Below are positions 54,682 to 63,958 of a stretch of 64,000 nucleotides of DNA, one piece after another. Numbering within the stretch: the stretch's first letter is position 1; every line of letters begins with the position of its first letter. Source of the stretch: Bog-473 sp963717455 (lineage in GTDB: Bacteria; Actinomycetota; Acidimicrobiia; Acidimicrobiales; RAAP-2). The stretch spans positions 496,001 through 560,000 of the forward strand of contig OY970336.1 in NCBI GenBank assembly GCA_963717455.1, in the 5' to 3' direction. Made by a program: the position numbers and the translations under genes. The notes beneath the pieces are model-generated. The model had not been told where the DNA came from and searched no databases. It saw only the letters and a program-made list of their open reading frames with translations.

Positions 54682-55419
54682 CGTTACCTCAGGGCTTGTG
54701 GCCGATAGGCGATCTTCTGCCATCATGAACTTCCCTATCCACGACCGTTCACGAAGCTTCGGGCGTGCGCTTCAGCCGCAGCAGCCAATTGCTGGAAGCG
54801 ACGATGGGGTGTATAGGGGATTGATGTTACGAGAAGGGTGTCGCGCCCGACAGGGACGAGCCCGGGAATAGCCGCTGCTCAGGTACGCCGAACTACAGCC
54901 ACTGATGGCGACGACGACCACGTGATCGACCACGTCGAACCCGTGACGGGTGCACGTGGCGGTGATGGCCTACAGGGTGCAGCCATCCTTGGTCTCCTGC
55001 GTGGCGTCCGCCTTCCACTTCCCGATAGACACCAGCTTCACGAACAGGCGATTAGAAGCGTGCTGCGGCGTCTCGATCCCCCGCCCCGTTCTGGTGAGCG
55101 ACGCCCTCGTCACGGTTCCGCCTAACGAAGTCGCTCGCAAATTTATCACCGTGCGGATCTCGGACCACAAGAACGCCTCGTGGAGCGCGTCGAGGGTGGG
55201 AAGGACTGGTGTCCCGCCAGCAAGGAGACTTCGATGGCCGCCTCACCGGTCTCCGAGCGGGCTCGCCTCGATCTCGACGGGGAACTGGAACCGGACCGTC
55301 TCGAAGAATCTCTCGATCTTTCCTCGGCTTTCAGGTTAACCGGGCTTTGAATGCACGAGGCGGATCCGAAGGCTCGCCCTGGCTCTCAGCAGCTGGAGGA
55401 AGACGAAGGTCGCTCCTTG

Positions 55420-55451
55420 TCCACATTGTGCCGACAGCGGCACAATGTGGA
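55420..55451. promoter_or_regulatory. Perfect 14-bp-arm inverted repeat
   Basis: TCCACATTGTGCCG and CGGCACAATGTGGA are exact complements around ACAG. Near-palindromic form without a T run, 170 bases before the SDR start, suggests a regulator-binding site, although an RNA hairpin is possible. Confidence 0.5.
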
Positions 55452-55512
55452 GTATGCCGATCTCTTCGTAAGCGGAGCGCCGAGCCAGGCCTTGCTATGG
55501 ACGTTCGCTGAT

Positions 55513-55526
55513 TGGTATAGTTTACA
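55513..55526. promoter_or_regulatory. Candidate LacI-family operator
   Basis: TGGTATAGTTTACA matches 11 of 14 positions of TGGTATCGTTATCA at 59709-59722, just before the LacI gene. It lies about 95 bases before the SDR gene start. Confidence 0.3.
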
Positions 55527-55619
55527 GTAATCGATTTCACCACCGGAGCCGACCTCAAAATGCACTGTAGACGAGGTCGCTGTGTCCTGGCTCCTGTTCT
55601 CGACGGTTCGGAGTGACAA

Positions 55620-56442
55620 GTGGGAGCACGCGTTTTGATCACCGGAACGAGCAGGGGTATCGGAAGGGCTATTGGGGAGGAATTGTTCGCCAGAGGATAC
55701 GAGATCATTGCGACTGCTCGGCGGCCCGAGTCACTCTCGCAGACCACGTACCATACGCGTCTGCAGCTCGACGTGACCGACGATGCGTCCGTTGCTCGGG
55801 CAACCACGGAGGCAGGTCCGATCGACATCCTGATCAACAATGCAGGCGTTGGAGCAGGCGGACCGACGGAGCATGTTCCGATCGAGGAGGTCATACGGCA
55901 GTTCGATACAAACTTTTTCGGTGCTGCCCGGATGATCAAGGCCGTTCTCCCCCAGATGAGGAGCCGACACGCCGGTACGAATTGTCAACCTATCCTCATT
56001 GTCGTCCCGAGTGCCCTGGCCCTTCGGGGGCTATTACGCTGCCTCCAAGGCTGCCCTCGAGGCGCTTTCGGAGGCTCTCCGGTTGGAGGTGGCGTCGTTC
56101 GGGATCCGGGTGATCTTGGTTGAACCTGGGATCGTCGACACTGAGTTTGGTGAGCGGTTCTCATCGTACGGCGCGGCGTCGTCGGACTACAAGGATCTCA
56201 GTTCCGCATGGGCAACGCAGTTCGAGAGTTCACACGAAGGGCCCAGAGCCGTCGCTGTAGCGATCGCGAACGCGTTGGAGGAGGAGCGATTTCCTCTTCG
56301 GGTGGTGGTCGGCGAGGACGCGATCAAGCTTCTGTCCATGCGGCGAGAGTTCGATGACGTCGAATTTGACGAGCACTTCCGGCAGCACTTCGGATTGCCT
56401 GCACCCAATTGGCGTTCGGGCGATGCGACGTTGCTGCCGTGA
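55620..56442 (+). CDS. Short-chain dehydrogenase/reductase, one frameshift
   Basis: GTG 55620 gives a classical SDR start: VLITGTSRGIGRAIGEELFA (TGxxxGIG cofactor site), LDVTDDASVA, and DILINNAGVGAGG (NNAG). Near 55980-55981 an extra A breaks the frame; removing it gives GTIVNLSSLSSRVPWPFGG, then the catalytic YYAASKAALEALSEAL with Tyr and Lys. The C-terminal half runs to 56442. The whole protein is about 273 residues, normal for the family. It oxidises or reduces an unknown alcohol/ketone. It is followed after 23 bases by the PF07090-like gene. Confidence 0.82.
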
Positions 56443-56465
56443 GCCCCGCGTGACGGAGATGACGC

Positions 56466-57314
56466 ATGATCTCCCGGGAGAGGAACGGTGAGCGACGCGC
56501 TGGGCACGAAGTGCTATTCGGGTGTCGCGTCCTGTTGGCGGGGGAGTCGTGGATTACTCATGGGTTTCACGCAAAGGGAGCAGTCTCCTACACGACGGCG
56601 TCGTACGAGGAGGGTGGAGAAGCACTCATCGCTGCGCTTTCCGACGGCGGAGCGAACGTTACCTACATCCCCAATCACCTCGCCGTCGAGGGCTTTCCGA
56701 GGGACGAAGCGGAGCTCGCCCAGTTCGACGTGGTAATCCTGAGCGACATCGCTTCCGATACGCTCCTCCTTGAGCGAGCGTGCTTCTTGGGGGGCACTCG
56801 GGTGCCGAACCGCCTCGAGGCGCTGGCGCGTTACGTCGAGGGTGGAGCGGGGCTCCTGATGGTCGGCGGCTACATGTCGTTCGGGGGGATAGGAGGGAAG
56901 GCGCATTACGGCATGACGCCACTCGCCAGAGTGCTGCCGGTAGAGGTGCTTCCGGGTGACGATCGCGTGGAGGTGCCCGAGGGCGTCATCCCATCTATCG
57001 TCGCCAGCGACCATCCCATAATGGAGGGTCTCGCCGAGGAATGGCCGTACCTCCTCGGCTACAACAGGCTCCGACTCAAGGAGGACGCCCAGCTTCTCAT
57101 GATGTGTGGGCGGGATCCCTTGTTGGTGGTTCATGGTGTCGGCACGGGGCGGGCGGGTGCATTCGCCTCGGACTGCTCACCTCACTGGGGCAGTTCTGAG
57201 TTCATCGCGTGGCCGAGGTACGGGCAGTTCTGGGCCCAATTGGTCGCCTGGCTGGCCAATCTGGATACTGGCGGGGCAATAGTGGAGGCGCCGAGGAGTG
57301 TTAAGAGGTCGTGA
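56466..57314 (+). CDS. Glutamine-amidotransferase-like protein (PF07090 type)
   Basis: 282 residues; GGAG lies 8 bases before ATG 56466, and the first 18 or so residues are outside the family core. Family pattern: VLLAGESWITHGFHAKGAVS, EEGGEALIAALSDGGANVTY, FDVVILSDIASDTLLLE, GAGLLMVGGYMSFGGIGGKA, and GRAGAFASDCSPHWGSSEF. These proteins have a class I GATase-like (ThuA-like) fold but no standard Cys-His-Glu triad, and their substrate is unknown. The gene lies between an SDR and a sugar kinase, suggesting a sugar-derivative pathway. Confidence 0.8.
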   Translation: MISRERNGERRAGHEVLFGCRVLLAGESWITHGFHAKGAVSYTTASYEEGGEALIAALSDGGANVTYIPNHLAVEGFPRDEAELAQFDVVILSDIASDTLLLERACFLGGTRVPNRLEALARYVEGGAGLLMVGGYMSFGGIGGKAHYGMTPLARVLPVEVLPGDDRVEVPEGVIPSIVASDHPIMEGLAEEWPYLLGYNRLRLKEDAQLLMMCGRDPLLVVHGVGTGRAGAFASDCSPHWGSSEFIAWPRYGQFWAQLVAWLANLDTGGAIVEAPRSVKRS

Positions 57315-57389
57315 TTCCTTCACTGGAGGATGGCGACGTTCGTACCGTCATGCCGTTCATCCGGCATCTGTCGTGGACGAAGGAGCGAG

Positions 57390-58346
57390 ATGGCTGACGT
57401 GGTGGTGGTGGGTTCATATAACGCTGGTCTCACGATCTATGGTCGTCGGTTACCGGAGCCCGGAGAGACCGTGGTGGGTGACAGGTTCGAGCGAGGACCG
57501 GGTGGCAAGGGTGCCAACCAGGCAGTTGGCGCACAGCGGCTCGGTGCGGACGTGTTCTTTGTCACGAAAATCGGCGCGGATGTGTTCGGCGAGGAGGCCC
57601 GGACCGCGCTTTTTGCGGAGTGCCTGCCATCGAGCGGGATCCTGACCGGAGTGGGCACCACCGGGATCGCTATGATCGTTGTCGACGCCCAAGGCGAAAA
57701 TGCGATCTCAATAGCTCCCGGGACGAACCTCGAGCTTTTGAGTGAAGAGGTTCTGGGCAGTTTCAGGGCCGAGCTCGACGAGTGCCGCTTTCTCCTCCTG
57801 CAGCTGGAGTGCTCTGCCGAGCTGGCCTTGGACCTGGCGGCCTGGGCCTGGTCCAAGGGAAAACGGACGATCCTCAACCCGGCCCCGGCTCGTGAGCTTC
57901 CGATCCAAGCGCTCATGTTCTTCGATATCATGACGCCGAATGAAGACGAGGTGTTGTCTCTAGGCAAAATAATGGGACTTGGCGGCGAAACGGTGGAAGT
58001 TGTGGCGCAAGGGTTCGTCGGTTACGGGGTTCATGACGTGGTCGTTACGCTCGGAGAGCGCGGTGCGTTGTGGGCGTCGGTAGCGGGAGTTCGGCACTTC
58101 GATGCCTACAAGGTCGACGCGGTGGACACGACGGGCGCCGGAGATGCCTTCAATGCTGGTCTCGTGGCCGCCCTGGCGCGTGGCGCGTCCATGGAAGCTG
58201 CAATCGATCAGGGCTGCCTTGCCGGCGCCTTCTGTGTGGCTCGACCTGGCGTGTTCGATGGGCTGGCCACGCGGACAGAACTGGAGAGCTTGAGACGAAG
58301 TTTGACGCCTCGAGCAGCGAAACAAGCAGGTGCGGCCTATGAGTGA
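57390..58346 (+). CDS. PfkB-family (ribokinase-like) sugar kinase
   Basis: 318 residues; AAGGAGCGAG precedes ATG 57390. PfkB motifs: start VVVVGSYNAGLTIYGRRLPE, RGPGGKGANQAVGAQRLGAD (substrate site), FDIMTPNEDEVLSLG and the signature DAVDTTGAGDAFNAGLVAAL with catalytic Asp. It should phosphorylate ribose, deoxyribose or a nucleoside. With deoC upstream in the same region, a deoxyribose or ribose kinase role is attractive but unproven. Confidence 0.87.
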   Translation: MADVVVVGSYNAGLTIYGRRLPEPGETVVGDRFERGPGGKGANQAVGAQRLGADVFFVTKIGADVFGEEARTALFAECLPSSGILTGVGTTGIAMIVVDAQGENAISIAPGTNLELLSEEVLGSFRAELDECRFLLLQLECSAELALDLAAWAWSKGKRTILNPAPARELPIQALMFFDIMTPNEDEVLSLGKIMGLGGETVEVVAQGFVGYGVHDVVVTLGERGALWASVAGVRHFDAYKVDAVDTTGAGDAFNAGLVAALARGASMEAAIDQGCLAGAFCVARPGVFDGLATRTELESLRRSLTPRAAKQAGAAYE

Positions 58347-58599
58347 TCTCAGCAGGGGCTAGGCGTCGGCACGTCTCGCGCTAGAGCCATCTGCTCGGAG
58401 CAAGGGCGAGTGCAGGTGAGGGGCAAGACGAATAGGGAGCGGGCCGTTTCGATGGCGTTTCAGCCGTCGGGACCGCTGGCTGGGTATCATTGGCGAGTTG
58501 CCGCGTGATGTGGGTGCGGCGTGGTCGGAGCCCAGCCTTGCGGCTTCTGTTTGGGCTGCCGGAGTTGACCAGGTGGGAGTCGAGGCGCGTGCGGCCGGG

Positions 58600-59510
58600 T
58601 CAAGTCCTCGATGCTTGCCTCACCGAACGTGGCCCGCTACTCGTTGCTCGCCGCCAAGCCTGGGGGCTACCGCTCTCAGGCCGCGCTCGTCACCCTGGTC
58701 GAGGCGGCCCCCAGATCTCCTCGAGGCCCACGGTGTCGAAGATTGCGCTGTGGACCTGGGCGTTTGAGCGGGCCACGACGAAGAACCCGATGTTGCGGAC
58801 CCGGCACGCATGGACGAAACGTCTTGGTGCACGGCCGTGCGTGCACCAAGCCGAGTCGGTGCGCACGACGAGTCCACGGGCAACGAGCGACCCGTCGTCA
58901 CCGACGTGGTGACCGAGAGCAATCTCATTGGGCAGCTGGGAGACGGCGGCGTCGAGGACGCTCACGTGGTCGGCCACCGTGTTGGTCCCCGCGTCGCCCG
59001 GACGCAGCACTCCCGCCAGGGCCTCACCGGTGGCGTCGGCGAAACAGAACATCGGGTGGAAGCCCCATCCGCCCTTGTAGTGCGGGCCCGTGCCCTCGTT
59101 GGTCTCGGTGTGGATCTCGACGAGGGAGGCGTCGATGTCGAGCATTACCGGTGCCGTCGAGTTGGTCGCGGCCGTGCGTCGCCACACCTCGGCGAACGCC
59201 TCGGCCAGCGCGTCTCTCACGTCAGGGTCGATCTCATGGAAGGCCCGGAAGACCGTCGAGTCCGACGGCGTCTGCCCGAAGAGGTCCTCTTGGCGCGCAG
59301 GTGCTCGATGTCGGCACAGCTCTCGCCTCCACCGGCGGTCATCAGCATCGACTGGACGAGCACCTTGCCCCGGTCGTGGAGCGGCATCCGCTCGCCGCGG
59401 GGCGGGATCCGAGAAGAGAGCGCATTTCCGAGACCCAACCGGTCCGCAAAGGCCCCAAGAGTGTGCAGCCCGACGTGGCCTACCACCTGGTCAACCGCCC
59501 GATGCCACAA
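58600..59510 (-). pseudogene. IS1380-like transposase remnant
   Basis: On the minus strand, 59510 onward encodes an N-terminal part (HTLGAFADRLGLGNALSSRI ... ADIEHLRAK). After a frame change near 59290 the middle part follows (PVMLDIDASLVEIHTETNEG, YKGGWGFHPMFCFADATGE, VVRTDSAWCTHGR) until about 58690, where it decays again. It is clearly diverged from the intact IS1380 element at 11242-12913. It lies between the kinase and the LacI gene. Confidence 0.7.
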
Positions 59511-59708
59511 CCAGGCGACGCGTGTTACCGTGCATTTCGTAAGTGCCCTTCTGGTTGGGGACTGGGTGTCTCGACAACCTCAGTTTCCCCTGACAGGAGG
59601 GCAGTTACGCGGATACGCGCCGTTCAGCTCATGCCGCTCCATGAATGATCGGAGCTAGACCACTAGCAACGTCGTCTCAATAATTCCTTGACTCGGTAAG
59701 CCACGGAC

Positions 59709-59722
59709 TGGTATCGTTATCA
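59709..59722. promoter_or_regulatory. Candidate LacI-family operator before the regulator gene
   Basis: TGGTATCGTTATCA is an imperfect palindrome around a central CG, ending 9 bases before the LacI start codon. This would fit autoregulation. A similar site occurs at 55513-55526. Confidence 0.35.
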
Positions 59723-59731
59723 GAGATCCTT

Positions 59732-60781
59732 ATGACTAAACCTTCCATCAGTGACGTCGCGACTTTGGCGAATGTTTCCACTGCGACGGTGTCTCGCTTC
59801 CTGCAAGGTCAGCGAGTCCGATCGGAGGTGGCGATCCGTGAGGCAATCGATGAACTCAGATACCACCCAGCTCCAGCCACGCGTAGCCTCCGATCGGGGA
59901 TCCACTACGCAGTCGCTGTCGTCGTGCCGGATATCACCAACCCTTTCTTTGCCTCCCTCGTGAAGGGCATCGAATCCATCTTTCGACCTGGGCCATACAG
60001 CGTATTCCTCTCTAACACGGACGAGTCCAGCGAGGTCGAGGCTGCCGTTTTGGGCAACATCGTTGGGCGGGTGGATGGGATCATCCTCGCCCCAGCGACT
60101 GAACAGGCGGAAAATGCTTTGCGCGTGAGGGAGGCCAAGGTTCCACTCGTTTTCGTCGACCGAGAGGTTCCGGGTGAGCATTTCGACAGCGTCATGGTGG
60201 ACAACGTCGGGGGAGCGCGGGCGGCATCCCGACATCTTGTCGGCCTCGGCCACCGCCGGATCGCCATCATCAGCGGTCCGCTCAACACGACACCCGGTCG
60301 TTGCCGTCACGAAGGCTTCATCGAGGATCTCTCGGCACAAAAAGTACCGATGCGCGAGGAGTATCGAAAGATCGCCGACTTTCGAGAGACTGGAGCCCAT
60401 GACGCGATGCTCGAATTGCTCGCCCTCCCCGAGCGGCCGACGGCGGTGTTTTGCGCGAACAACCTCATGACTATGGGGGCACTCAAGGCGCTCAACAGCA
60501 TGCGGGTGCCGGTCCCCGACGAGATATCGGTGCTCGGCTTCGACGATCTTGAGTTGGCGACACTGCTAAGGCCCCCTCTTACGGTCATCGCCCGGCCCAC
60601 GGTCGAGCAGGGCGTACTTGCCGCCCGTCTTCTTCAAACCCAACTGGTCGATCCGCGCCCCCAGCCACCTCAACGGGTTGTCCTCCCAACGCGGCTCATC
60701 GAACGCAGCTCATGCGCTCCCCCGCCTGACGGAGAGTATTTCGGTGGGCAGATGCGCGCTAAATTGCCCAGCTCAATTTAG
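59732..60781 (+). CDS. LacI-family transcriptional regulator
   Basis: 349 residues. HTH at residues 5-24 (SISDVATLANVSTATVSRFL) and hinge helix region (ATRSLRSG), followed by a periplasmic-binding-protein-like effector domain: VAVVVPDITNPFFASLVKGI, VDGIILAPAT, PLVFVDREVPG, VDNVGGARAASRHLVGLGHR and PTAVFCANNLMTMGALKAL. It probably controls the adjacent permease and oxygenase genes, and possibly the SDR-kinase operon, in response to a sugar or nucleoside-type ligand. Confidence 0.9.
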   Translation: MTKPSISDVATLANVSTATVSRFLQGQRVRSEVAIREAIDELRYHPAPATRSLRSGIHYAVAVVVPDITNPFFASLVKGIESIFRPGPYSVFLSNTDESSEVEAAVLGNIVGRVDGIILAPATEQAENALRVREAKVPLVFVDREVPGEHFDSVMVDNVGGARAASRHLVGLGHRRIAIISGPLNTTPGRCRHEGFIEDLSAQKVPMREEYRKIADFRETGAHDAMLELLALPERPTAVFCANNLMTMGALKALNSMRVPVPDEISVLGFDDLELATLLRPPLTVIARPTVEQGVLAARLLQTQLVDPRPQPPQRVVLPTRLIERSSCAPPPDGEYFGGQMRAKLPSSI

Positions 60782-60783
60782 CG
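60757..60783. terminator. Hairpin overlapping the LacI stop codon
   Basis: CGCTAAATTG and CAATTTAGCG are exact 10-bp complements around CCCAGCT. The TAG stop lies in the second arm. There is no T run, so it may instead be a regulatory palindrome before the permease gene. Confidence 0.45.
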
Positions 60784-60862
60784 GCAAGCACTAAGGAAAT
60801 GATGGTGCAGAAGAGGACTCCAGAGCACAATCGTCGCATTTGACTTTAGGGAGGGAACACTA

Positions 60863-62365
60863 ATGGTTGATTCGAGCAACCTGGTTGTTACTGCCGGGAT
60901 GATGCCGTCCGGCGGCCAACCGCCGCCCAGCGACGAGGATTATGGCGATTCCGAAGAGCAATATTCAGCCCTCAAAATAGAGCAACGCGGTATCGATCAC
61001 ATTCCCGCCGAAGACCGGCACACCCAGCCGTGGCAACTCTTCTTCGTCTGGGGCTCTGCCTTGTTCACCGTGTCCTACGTGATCTACGGGGCGTTTCTCA
61101 TCTATATCGGTCTGTCGTTGCTGCAGGCAATCGTGATCATCATATTGGGGAATGTTTCTTACCTGTTGGTCGGCGCTTTCAGCCTCCAGGGCCCAAAAGC
61201 GGGGACGAGTTCCTGCGTAATTGACCGAGCGGCATTTGGTTTCAATGGTGGAAAGCTCATCTCTGGATTGAACTGGCTCACGGTGATCGGCTACGAGGTC
61301 ACCACGGCCGCTATCACAGTGCTCGCTGCACTTGCTCTCTTCCAAAAGTGGGGACTCCAATCGGATACTTGGGTGAAGGTGTTGACGGTCCTCGGAGTTG
61401 GCGTTGTGCAGGCGCTCCTCCCGTTCTTCGGCCATGCCATGCTCACCCGAATTCTGCGTATCTTGCTTGTGCCTTTTGCTATCTTATTCGTCCTTATGGC
61501 TATCCTCATGAGTGCGAAGATCAGTACTTCGCATTTCCACCAGCATGGCTCGTTTGTGGACTTGACTCTCGGGTTCGCGCTCACCATGTCTGTGGCCGGT
61601 CTGGGGTGGGCCAATATGGGAAATGACTACTCCCGCTACATGCCTGCGAACGTCTCCAAGTCAAGGACCGTGCTCGCCGTAACCCTCGGAGGCGGAATTC
61701 CATCCATTCTCCTAATGGTCTTGGGAGCCGTGGTCGCGACGACCATTACATCGGCCACGAATCCCATCACAGGTCTTTCTGCCGTTTTACCGACTTGGTT
61801 CATCGTTCCCTACCTCATCGCGATCATCCCCCAGACGGTGGCTTCAAATTCCATCAACATGTACTCGTCGGGGCTCACGCTTCAAGCCGCGGGGATACGG
61901 ATTTCGCGACCGATGGCAATTGTTCTGGATTCGATTATCTGCTTTATCTTAACGACCGCAGTTATATTATCTTCAAAATTTAACCTTTATGTGTCAGATT
62001 TTCTCCTCTTCACTATCCTTTGGTTGGCACCGTGGGCCGGAGTGTTCGGGGTGGATGTGTTCCTACGGAAGGGCCGTTATAACGGCCACCAATTGCTCAA
62101 TCCCTTCGGCATCTACCGAGGGGAATACGGTGGATTCAACGTAGAGGGCGTGGTGGCATTGTTCGTCGGAATAATCGCATCATCAATGTGGATCGACACG
62201 AGCATCTACAAGGGGCCCCTCTCATCGGCCACTGGTGGATCCGATTTTAGCGCGCTGGTGGGCATGGGTGTCGGTGCACTGGTCTACGCCGGGCTCCGAC
62301 TCTTCAAATCGCATCGTGCGGCGAGCGATCCGAACGAACTCAGCCGAGCTGTGAACGCTGGCTGA
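60863..62365 (+). CDS. NCS1-family nucleobase/allantoin-type permease
   Basis: 500 residues; GGGAGGGAAC precedes ATG 60863. A hydrophilic N-terminus with IEQRGIDHIPAEDRHTQPWQ is typical of cytosine/purine/thiamine/allantoin permeases. About 12 helices follow, for example LFFVWGSALFTVSYVIYGAF, WLTVIGYEVTTAAITVLAAL and FALTMSVAGLGWANMGNDYS, where the NDYSRYMP motif is family-typical. It should import a nucleobase or related heterocycle by Na+ or H+ symport. It lies between the LacI regulator and the oxygenase. Base composition is lower in GC than in its neighbours. Confidence 0.9.
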   Translation: MVDSSNLVVTAGMMPSGGQPPPSDEDYGDSEEQYSALKIEQRGIDHIPAEDRHTQPWQLFFVWGSALFTVSYVIYGAFLIYIGLSLLQAIVIIILGNVSYLLVGAFSLQGPKAGTSSCVIDRAAFGFNGGKLISGLNWLTVIGYEVTTAAITVLAALALFQKWGLQSDTWVKVLTVLGVGVVQALLPFFGHAMLTRILRILLVPFAILFVLMAILMSAKISTSHFHQHGSFVDLTLGFALTMSVAGLGWANMGNDYSRYMPANVSKSRTVLAVTLGGGIPSILLMVLGAVVATTITSATNPITGLSAVLPTWFIVPYLIAIIPQTVASNSINMYSSGLTLQAAGIRISRPMAIVLDSIICFILTTAVILSSKFNLYVSDFLLFTILWLAPWAGVFGVDVFLRKGRYNGHQLLNPFGIYRGEYGGFNVEGVVALFVGIIASSMWIDTSIYKGPLSSATGGSDFSALVGMGVGALVYAGLRLFKSHRAASDPNELSRAVNAG

Positions 62366-62448
62366 CGAAAGGGAACTGAGCGACCGTCCCGCGCTGGGAA
62401 CTCGTCAAGAGTCCGTCATCTTCTTATCCACATTCGGAAGGGGTTTGC

Positions 62449-63399
62449 ATGACCAAGATAAATTTAGAGCTGCCCGTTGTTGATGTTTCCACGTGCACGA
62501 GTCACGAGCTTGCCCAGGCCCTCGTCAGATCCTCGTGCATGTTGTTGACAGGCCATGGAGTGCCGGCTGAGCTGCAGTATCGGATGAGGGAGGTGTCTGC
62601 TGCCTTCTTCGACCTCCCTGAACAAGAAAAGGAGCGGGTTCGCTGGCCCGGAACCGGCATGTGGCAGGGATGGGTGCCTGTAAACCAGGGTGCATCAGAC
62701 GTGGTCAAGGAGGATTCTGTACCTGACCTGGTGGAGTGGTTCCAGCTTCAGGAGTTCGAGGGCTTCGCCCTCTGGCCCGAACGGCCAGCCGAGATGCAGG
62801 CGGTCTGGCGGGCCTATTTTGACGCGTGTTCGGGGCTTGCGTCGCACGTGATTCGGTTACTGGCTGAGGGCCTTGAGCTACCCGCGGACGATGTCCCGGC
62901 ATGGACTGAACGGCAATTCTGCAACCTGGCAGTCAACAACTACCCGGTCCAGCACGAAGCTCCGCGACCGGGGCAACTGCGACTCGGTCTTCACACGGAC
63001 GAGAACGCGATTACGCTTCTCTCCGCAAACAACGCACCTGGTGGGCTTGAGGTGCACGTACCTGGTTCGGAGGTGTGGATCCCCTGCGAGATTCCCCAAG
63101 ATACCCTCTTCCTTCAGGCTGGTGACCTGCTAGCACGTTGGACTAACCGACTCGTCCATGCCAACATTCATCGGGTAGTGAACCCGCCTCTCGAGCTGGC
63201 CGCAACCTCTCGGCGCCAGAGCATCGTATTCTTCCACTACCCCGACCGAGATGCCGTAGTGACGCCCGCGCCTTCGTGCGTGGCTGCCACGGGGAATCCG
63301 GCGCTCCCTCCGCTGCACGTGTGGGAGCACATCATTCGCAATCAGAAGGCATTCTCCGCCGGAGAGAGATACAGCCGCCTTGACGACCAGAGAGTCTGA
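62449..63399 (+). CDS. 2-oxoglutarate/Fe(II) oxygenase, isopenicillin-N-synthase-like
   Basis: 316 residues. DIOX_N start: LPVVDVSTCTSHELAQALVR, MLLTGHGVPAELQYRMREVS, AFFDLPEQEKERV. The 2OG-Fe(II) core has HxD in LRLGLHTDENAITLLSANNA, the distal His in VHANIHRVVNPP and the 2OG-binding Arg in SRRQSIVFFHYP. The subfamily includes thymine 7-hydroxylase and other nucleobase or alkaloid oxygenases. Next to an NCS1 permease, oxidation of the imported heterocycle is the simplest hypothesis. Confidence 0.88.
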   Translation: MTKINLELPVVDVSTCTSHELAQALVRSSCMLLTGHGVPAELQYRMREVSAAFFDLPEQEKERVRWPGTGMWQGWVPVNQGASDVVKEDSVPDLVEWFQLQEFEGFALWPERPAEMQAVWRAYFDACSGLASHVIRLLAEGLELPADDVPAWTERQFCNLAVNNYPVQHEAPRPGQLRLGLHTDENAITLLSANNAPGGLEVHVPGSEVWIPCEIPQDTLFLQAGDLLARWTNRLVHANIHRVVNPPLELAATSRRQSIVFFHYPDRDAVVTPAPSCVAATGNPALPPLHVWEHIIRNQKAFSAGERYSRLDDQRV

Positions 63400-63493
63400 C
63401 CGTCATGAGGAGAGGTGTAGTCCGTCACCGAGACGGCTGTGGCGCCGTGTCCTACTTGATCCCGAGCGTCCTTAATCGGCCTAGTGCTACACC

Positions 63494-63958
63494 TCAGTGA
63501 TTCGTTGACAATATCTGTCGAGGGGGCCAGGACCTGGTCGGCCGTCTTGACCCACACGGAGGGGCGAGGGCTCTCGTTCCACATGGCGACCCTTTCTTGA
63601 TGTCGCGTTCGAGCTCGGTGACCGAGCGATGCGGACCGCGCGTGATGTTCTTGATGGTGAACTCGCCAAACCAGCGCTTGACGAAATTGATCCAGCTCCA
63701 GCCCGGCGGCGTGAAGCGTAGTTGGAATCGGGGGTGGCGCAGCAGCCAGCGATTGATGGCCGGTGTCTTGTGGGGGACGTAGTTGTCGAGGACCAGATGG
63801 ACGTCGAGGCCTTGCGGCACCTCGGAGTCGATGCTCTCCAAGAACTTCTTGAGCTCGTGGCCCGGTGGCGACGATGCAGAGAAGAGACGTTGAGCACTTG
63901 TCTCAAGGGCCTTGACAGGTTCCAGCCAGCCAGCCAGACGATGGTATGAGAGGACCAC
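63494..63958 (-). pseudogene. IS630-family transposase remnant
   Basis: The minus-strand frame contains LDVHLVLDNYVPHKTPAINR, RHPRFQLRFTPPGWSWINFV, WFGEFTIKNITRGPHRSVTE, the second half of the IS630 DDE domain (Asp of LVLDNY, acidic residue after PPGWSW-N). The sequence before GHELKKFLESID is unlike the family, and the C-terminus is frame-altered (PCGTRALAPPC). Only part of an element is present, near the window end. Confidence 0.72.

Larger units (their letters stand above)
54682..55619. other. Region without a supported gene, with two palindromic sites
   Basis: Over 900 bases with only shadow-like frames on both strands. It contains a 14-bp-arm inverted repeat (55420-55451) and a LacI-operator-like sequence (55513-55526) upstream of the SDR gene. 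The first part may be the debris left by truncation of the phosphorylase gene. Confidence 0.45.

Noticed and set aside
54950..55339. Plus-strand 129-residue frame
   Set aside because: No recognisable motif, no ribosome site and atypical composition; overlapping frames on both strands are equally open.
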